Shown piece after piece: positions 57,685 through 64,000 of a DNA stretch of 64,000 bases. A program made the translations under genes and the position numbers. The DNA comes from Coffea arabica. Taxonomy: Eukaryota; Streptophyta; Magnoliopsida; Gentianales; Rubiaceae. How positions within the stretch are numbered: the first letter of the stretch is position 1; the number at the start of each line of letters is the position of its first letter. The notes beneath the pieces are model-generated. The model searched no databases and had not been told where the DNA came from. It worked only from the letters and a program-made list of their open reading frames with translations. The DNA is taken from positions 2,294,001-2,358,000 of the forward strand of contig NC_092310.1 in the NCBI RefSeq assembly GCF_036785885.1. The letters run 5' to 3'.

Positions 57685-58291
57685 TAGGCACGTTAATAAG
57701 CAGGGTTTGAGTTGAATTTCTAAGATTTAAATTCAAACTCATTAAATTTAGTTAGACCCAAACCCTTATGGGTCTGAAAAAGTAAACTCAGATTTGGATC
57801 TTCATAGATTGGATATCCGTGGATACCTTTTTGAACATACAGTGAATAACCAAAGTGAAAATATTTTGAAATATATAGAGTCAAAAAATAACATAAATAT
57901 TATCCAATTTTTATTTTTAAATAATAAAATTAACATTGATGATGTTCAATACAATATTATATTAACTAAAACTATTTATTTTTAAAGTTTCATCCGTCTC
58001 TATTTTCAATCTTTCATTTGTTTACTTTTATTGTTTCTCTTCTTCCTAAAAATGTTTGTACTAATTACAATGACATAGAATATTAGATTATTTTATAAGT
58101 TTGTTGATACACATACAGAGAATATTACATGGGTCTAGGTAGGGTCTAATTTAGATCTGAATCATAAAAAATCAGACCCTACTCAGACCCATGGCTCTCT
58201 TGCAGGATCTGGGTCTGGGTTTAATAAATTAAATCTAAACCCTATCCAAGTGTTTTGGATCTAGATAAAAGTCAACCCATTGACATGCCTA
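57685..58291. mobile_element. hAT-like non-autonomous element
   Basis: The 607 bp stretch starts TAGGCACGTTAATAAG and ends CCCATTGACATGCCTA, an inverted pair of the TAGGxATGTCAATGGG type seen in plant hAT families. Subterminal GGGTCTGGGT and AGACCCA words occur at both sides. Flanks CTGGTGAC and TTAGTGAC match at six of eight bases, which may be an old 8 bp duplication. Confidence 0.65.
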
Positions 58292-60590
58292 TTAGTGACT
58301 ACATATTACTACTAACAAACTTATTGATTAGAGAAAGTGATATTTAGCCTCCCAAATTAGCCTATTGCACTGGTTGGAGGTATAATACTTAGTTCGTGGA
58401 TTGGAGTGCAACAGACTAAAATGGATGTGCAAATATCAATTCCCTAATTTAGTTAGCTATTGACTATTGAGTGCCAACTACTAACTATTCGATATTTGAG
58501 TATTAGTTTACTGCATTGCGGAATTGGTTGGAGTTTGGACAGTAGAAATAGATTATTGGCATTTCGGATATTTTAGGAAAAGCAATGAACATATATAAAG
58601 TTGAACGAGTATAATTTTGCCATTTGAGTAAAATGCACTCTGATTGGAAGATAATTGCTCAGGCAATATTGCTTGTCTTTTCAATTTACTTGTGGTTATG
58701 CTCCTTTCTCCCTTTTCTTTTTCCCAAAATTGCAGAATCACTACAAGTATCCACAGTTTGGTACTGACCAGATTAAAAATAGATACAGTGGAAGCCAAAT
58801 TAACTCTTCGGGAACTGAAGGAACCTCTGTCAAACATCCTAAGAGATGATAGGACCTAATTGCATAAACCTAGTTACCCGAATTGCAAAGGCAGGGGATA
58901 GGTACAATTTCACAGCTACTCTTTTAGGAAGAACAGTTGAAAAAAGAGTAGTTCTTCCAAAATGAATAGTTCTGTAGTTTTTTCGTCTATTGGTTTTACA
59001 TTTGGTTTAGTTTGTCAATGGCATGAAAAGGAGTGGCCTACTTTATGGACGTGTAAATCCAAGAGTACACATATATCACATTCATATTTACTAAATTCAG
59101 ATTTCAGATTTCAGTTTTGTCAAACGCAACCTTAATCAAAACTAAGCTAAATTGTTTTATTAATTTCATCACTTATCTTTAGTTACCTATGAATGTACTC
59201 CTGCTTGTCTTTACTCATGGTTCCAACAAGACAATCCAGGAAAGAATCACATGGGTCCAACAAGCAGTAGTTGAAAGCTCTGATTTTACAATCCAACCCT
59301 GTACTTGAATGACTAAAACAAAATGAAACCTGCATTCCATGTTAGCACCACATTCTTTCTCTTCTGGTTAGACATGAGGCCACAGACAAGAGCAATTGAA
59401 TTAAGAGTAGATACAGTTTCTCATACTATATATTGTAACTGCAAAATTAGTTACAACTTTTCAAGGAACCAGACAAACTTTAGGTCTGGGATTCCATTTC
59501 CATTAGACTATGAAATTATCCAGGAGTTTTTAGTCTCCAACTAAGTACTGGTAATCCGAGAATCATTTGACTATTTCCAGCCTGTCTGTCAAAACCAAAA
59601 CAACAGGGCTGCAATACTGTCATCTGCTATTTGCATGTAATATATCACAAAGCTCTACTCTACAACCATTCTGATTGAAACTTCTACAGCTATACACCAC
59701 CAGATCACCAAGGTTACACCTGTAGAGAAGAATTGTATCATTAGTCAATTTCATTTCACACACCTTCACCGCATGCGTCCAGAGCTGGATTTTCTTTCTC
59801 TGATGAATGTGTGATTATACAGTCAAGACATGTAAAACACCTTCAATGAAATATGAAAACATCATGCTGAAAATTAAAACTATCATAACTTAAACTACAG
59901 GCCAACTCATAAACGGAAAGAGGAACATTCATGCCATCTTACATGATAATGGGCTCAGAGTGGGCCTTCACTTACTATGAATATTCATTAAAGTTTTCCA
60001 TTTTTTATTAAGTTACAAACTATTAAAAAGTACAGCAATGAAAAAAAAGGGTCAGTGGTTGGCTGTTTTATTGCCAATACTTAGTTAAGCAAAGAAAGAA
60101 CCCCAACGGTAACAGACGTCTCAGCCCCCTTGCTTTCTCCAGAACACAAGTACAGCAGACATGTAAAAAGGAGGTTACTACTTAACTAAGCACTTGAACC
60201 TGATGATCTGAGGAAACATACTAGGGAGACATGTATAAATCATATTTGTAACTACAGAAAGACCATTACCGTGAAAATATTCTATTGTAATAACATGTTA
60301 CAAAAGCACCATTACTGTGAAAATATTTTATTGTAATAACAAAATGACGGTGGAACTCAAAGAAAAAAGGAACATACCTATCAAACATAAACCTTCATTA
60401 TAAGCTTCTTTTAATGATGCCACCAGTTAAAGAGAACTTCATATCCATCACCTCAGCAAATCCCATGTACATCCGTTCGATGCAAAGCAATCTTGCATAA
60501 AAATCACTAAAACTTCTTTGCCCTAACACTACTATTTACATTTTTTAGTCACCAACTTGCAAAAATTTACTGCTAAACAGAGCCTTCAGT
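58292..60590. other. Intergenic, no gene seen
   Basis: The right part probably includes the 3' untranslated region of the IDM1-like gene. Short direct repeats around ATTACNGTGAAAATATT occur near 60,268-60,335. Confidence 0.45.
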
Positions 60591-63565
60591 CTATGCAACA
60601 AGAACAATGGTGTTATGCTTCAATCCCCCAGATCCTACAGCAGCAACAGTCTCAACATTCTCTTCAAGCTTGTCAGCAGTAGAAGCATCAAGATTACATG
60701 GAGTGGTAGCCCCATTCACAAACTCAATTGTGGGTTTGGAAACTTCCCCACCTTCAATAAGAAGCAAGAAGTAAGCATCTTAACAGCACGGATAATAAAA
60801 TGTGTCAAGATTTGATGAATTACCCATAGTAGACGTTGTTCCTTCCATGCAAATAGGCTTCTGCAACATATCTGTGCCAGGAAATGCAACCATACTCATA
60901 TACTTCATTTCCTGCCTCTTTGATTCCTCAAGGGGGATAAAACCAAAAGCCTTTGTCCATGTTTCTCTAACTTCAGCTACAGCAGGAATGACCAGCTTCT
61001 CCACATTAAGAGAGGAGAGAGCCTGCAACAAATTTAGGAGATTTAGATCCAAAAGGTACAAGATAAAGGAGGCAAAATAATCCAAAAGATAGGATATGAA
61101 TAGGCAAACAACATTATATGGCCCCTTAGAGTGGGGGAAAAATTTAAATCATGGAACCAGCAGATCAATGAAACAGACAACTGCATGCAGAAAAATCAGG
61201 GCAACAGTAAAACCCATAATGCATTGTAAATCAATATCTGATCTAAAATAAAGAGCTTGCACATCAACAGCACGCGTAGCTGAAAGGGAACTCCAGCTGC
61301 ATAGAGCTTTTGTTACCAAAGAACTTTTTTACCAACTCTAATAAAATATTCTGATAAAATCATTAAGTTGTTACCAGATATAACTTGATTGAGATACATT
61401 TTGCTGATAACATTCAACAAATTAAAAATCACAACTTCCCCTGTAGATGTCAAAGGTGGATGCTCAGGTGAAGTCATCAGTATATAAAACATGACTTGTG
61501 AGAGCAGACTTCAGAATATCTGATAGTGCAGTGTTTGGACAGTGTAGAATACATGAATGGGATGAGAATGAAGATTAACGCAGCAGATTTTTGTTTTCTT
61601 TACTTTTCTTTTTTCTGGGTGAAGTCAACCCAGCAATTAGAATAACATGGATGTAGCAGACACAAACAAAAATATGACAGGGATCACTGGCTTGTTCTCC
61701 ATAGAGCTCATCTCAGTAAGAAACTGAAACATAAAGTCTATCACCAACCCCAGTGGGACCTAAACATAAAAACGAACTTTGAAGCACAAAGTGGATACAA
61801 GACAAAGAGAAGTAACAAGATAACAAACATGTAATCCCTTCTAAGGCTATAATGTTTTTCTTTATAAAATCTGCAGTAGAATGCTCTCTTAGCTACTACT
61901 TATATGCATGTATGCTTGTATGTTGACACTCTTCCATCTTCCAACTTTTTACTGACAGGATTGAGATAGTGAGAAATTCTCTATAAATTCCACATTAATC
62001 CTTCATAGAATCTGGTACTGAAAGCAATAATGCAGTGGAAACACCTTATCTTGCGAAGTTCTGGAAATCTAGAACTTGTTCTGTTGTGCAGTCATAATAC
62101 TTACTCGAGGAAACACATGGGCATTAAACACCACAAGAATGAAGTACATCTAGAAGCTTTGATTTCCATAGTGGGGCCTCTTATAAGCATTAAAGAATTG
62201 ACAAAAATATGAAGGTATAGACAGGAAATACCAGTTCAATTGCAGTAAGAAGCCGACGGCACATCCCTTGACGTCGATAAGTAAAGCGAGTTCCTATGAA
62301 AGGCATCTCAGCTACCTGATTCCCATGCACTCTATTGTTAAAAGAGAAAAAGATTCGAGTGTTAGCTTTTAGATTATAAAGACGGGCAAAAAATTATGGC
62401 ACACACAGAGAAGTTGGATCCAATATTGCTTGAACTCTGGCATTTCAGCAAATCAGCAAACAGCCAAATAAATGGGCAAAATATTTAACGACCATAGAAA
62501 GAGATCATCACATATAAAGTGCATCTTTATCATATTTACTGAAGGAGTACATGAAAGTAATTCAACATTTATGGCTTACAGTTTGACAAATCATTATTAT
62601 CTATGCAAGAAACCAGCCCTGGATCTACCTTAAAAGAAAAGCTATTAAAGTGACAAGAGTGGAGTTTGTAATGGTATTTTAAGACCACAAAATCAAAAAG
62701 TAACAGTCACAGCACTATTTGGTGCAAAATCTTTGAATACCTAATATATGGAAAGGTCTCAGATTGGAAGGTCTCACAGAGATCATTTAAGATCTTAGTA
62801 AGGGTTACAACACAAAACATTGGCAGTGGAATCAAAACATATGCTTCCAGTTGACAGTCATATACTACTCATTTCATCCTTCGAGCGTTACTAACAATCA
62901 CATTCTCTATCTTGCTCAATAGGGCCCTACTGGTTGGGTTCATCGCTTTGCTCACATATAAAATAGAGTCCAGTGAATAACCACACAATCTTACATTGTA
63001 TGTGCAACTTGCCGTCAAAATCCCAGATACTTGCAATGGCCAACTCAACCTGAGTAGACTAAATCATGACCATAACTAGGCTATTTAATTGCTCGTTTCC
63101 TGAAGATTTATCTTCCAAGAAGACCAACAAGCCTCTGCTATTTCCAATACCATATCATGCAAGCCACTCAAAATATGCAAGTTTGTTCGTGCTGCTGTTT
63201 AGCAAAAAATGAAAGTCAACAGTTATAACTTAATTGTTTATCCTATTGTAAACAATAACGGGTAATATCTGCATAGATGATTGCAGTTTGGATCATTAAA
63301 TCAACCAGATTAACCCAGCATGTAAATAAGAAGTATGATCATTCTCTTCATGTTTCTTATTGCCACATAAATATAAACAAAAATAATACAAAGGGAAAAA
63401 CATTAAGGCATGTGATAGTTTCAGAAATTCTGATGGCTCAAAAAACATTGCAAGGCAACAGAAGAACCAACTCACAACCTTACAGCTGCTGCAGAGACAA
63501 GTTCATCTCCCCTCTCTAAAATGAAAGTATAGAACCACTGGAAGTTTAGCCTTCTCAAATTTGAT
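60591..63565 (-). CDS. IDM1/ROS4-like PHD-finger GNAT acetyltransferase, 3' part
   Basis: Four exons could be joined in frame: 63,565-63,479, 62,331-62,232, 61,022-60,824 and 60,751-60,591. They encode about 181 C-terminal residues. The GNAT core is clear: [17 protein letters not shown], then [19 protein letters not shown] with the acetyl-CoA loop RRQGMCRR, then [13 protein letters not shown] and FGFIPLEES and [10 protein letters not shown]. This match is to the plant IDM1/ROS4 family, where PHD fingers plus an acetyltransferase domain act in histone acetylation and active DNA demethylation in the nucleus. The N-terminal part with the PHD fingers must lie beyond the window. The last intron (60,823-60,752) is only 72 bp; without splicing it the protein would stop after YYPCC. 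Exon joins are inferred from phase and homology. Confidence 0.88.
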
Positions 63566-64000
63566 CTGGGAAAGAAAAATTGTCAATAAATATTACATTT
63601 TATTCTATGCTCAAGCTAATGTGCATAGTTGGTAGATTAGCTACATATTCGAAAACAAGTAATAATAATTTATTTGGAAGATTAGCAAAGGAAACAAGAA
63701 GGTTCTCCAAAAATTAACCACTTTACAGCCAAAAGAATAAGTCAGCACCAAAGAATATCAAAGAATGGAAAGATGACAGGTCATTCAAGCGTCAAGTGCA
63801 AACCCCGTAAAATAAGAAAAGAAGTAAAACTTCACCTATCAAGAGTGGAAAAAAAGTTTGGTTGCATGGACTTATAAAATGCATTGCTAGTTTCATCTAT
63901 TAAAAGTCTTTGTTGTAAGTGATGCTAATACAGATGATACAAAAAAATAAGGCAGAAGTTTCAACATCAATAACAGGAACCTAGACCAGCTAGATCTCCA
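63566..64000. other. Probable intron of the IDM1-like gene
   Basis: No further exon was confirmed. The last 20 bases could be the end of the preceding exon (minus strand, before GTTCCTG), but this is too short to judge. Confidence 0.4.

Noticed and set aside
57685-58291. Firm 8 bp target duplication for the hAT-like element
   Set aside because: The flanks match at only six of eight bases, so the element was kept but the duplication was not claimed.
1-64000. tRNA, rRNA, CRISPR or bacterial-type operon features
   Set aside because: No tRNA-like A/B box pair with a cloverleaf, no rRNA segment, and no regular short-repeat spacer arrays were seen; the DNA is plant nuclear.
63981-64000. Additional upstream exon of the IDM1-like gene
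   Set aside because: Only 20 bases are visible before the window edge, and the GTTCCT donor is weak.

Overview
This window is nuclear DNA from a flowering plant. The protein genes have plant-type GT-AG introns, plant-only families are present (UGT85 glucosyltransferases, a dirigent protein, an R1-type NLR immune receptor, an IDM1/ROS4-like PHD-finger acetyltransferase), and most of the rest is Copia and Ty3/Gypsy retroelement debris, MITEs and SINEs. The R1-like NLR and the UGT85A set suggest a eudicot, probably an asterid. The species cannot be fixed from the sequence alone.

Layout. 1-1,690: the 3' end of a Sirevirus-like Copia element. 2,217-2,906: a broken, intron-containing type-II prohibitin fragment. 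2,945-27,128: a minus-strand UGT85A-type cluster with one decayed copy (A, exon 1 only, 4,065-4,584), two apparently intact two-exon genes (B, 16,881-22,837; C, 24,790-26,944) and leftover flanks of at least one lost copy (13,081-13,180 and 14,407-15,438). A decayed Athila-like Ty3/Gypsy element (5,852-13,080) sits inside the cluster. Gene B has a 4.5 kb intron swollen by a 1.5 kb AT satellite. 28,790-32,580: an unrecognised gene split by a small non-autonomous LTR retrotransposon with intact LTRs, PBS, PPT and a 5 bp target duplication. 32,600-34,000: MITEs, one of them hAT-like with four W-box cores, lying just upstream of an intact 1,035-residue NLR (34,393-37,500). 38,970-40,160: a Copia LTR remnant and a dispersed repeat. 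42,540-48,860: a 6.3 kb array of degenerate tandem duplications with a promoter-like minus-strand end near 48,960. 49,111-49,901: a hairpin-forming Mutator-type MITE with a 9 bp target duplication. 53,120-53,235: a SINE with a 17 bp target duplication. 54,165-54,743: a dirigent gene. 60,591-63,565: the last four exons of an IDM1/ROS4-like gene that continues beyond the window.

The intact genes are not an operon and each has its own role. The UGTs probably glucosylate small molecules, the dirigent protein acts in apoplastic phenoxy coupling, the NLR in immune sensing, and the PHD/GNAT protein in chromatin or DNA-methylation control. The main story is structural: tandem duplication and decay of a UGT cluster, and repeated remodelling of gene borders by transposons. 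No clearly new biochemical system was found. The most unusual items are the 42.5-48.9 kb array, the W-box-bearing MITE beside the NLR, and the UGT cluster with its leftover flanks.
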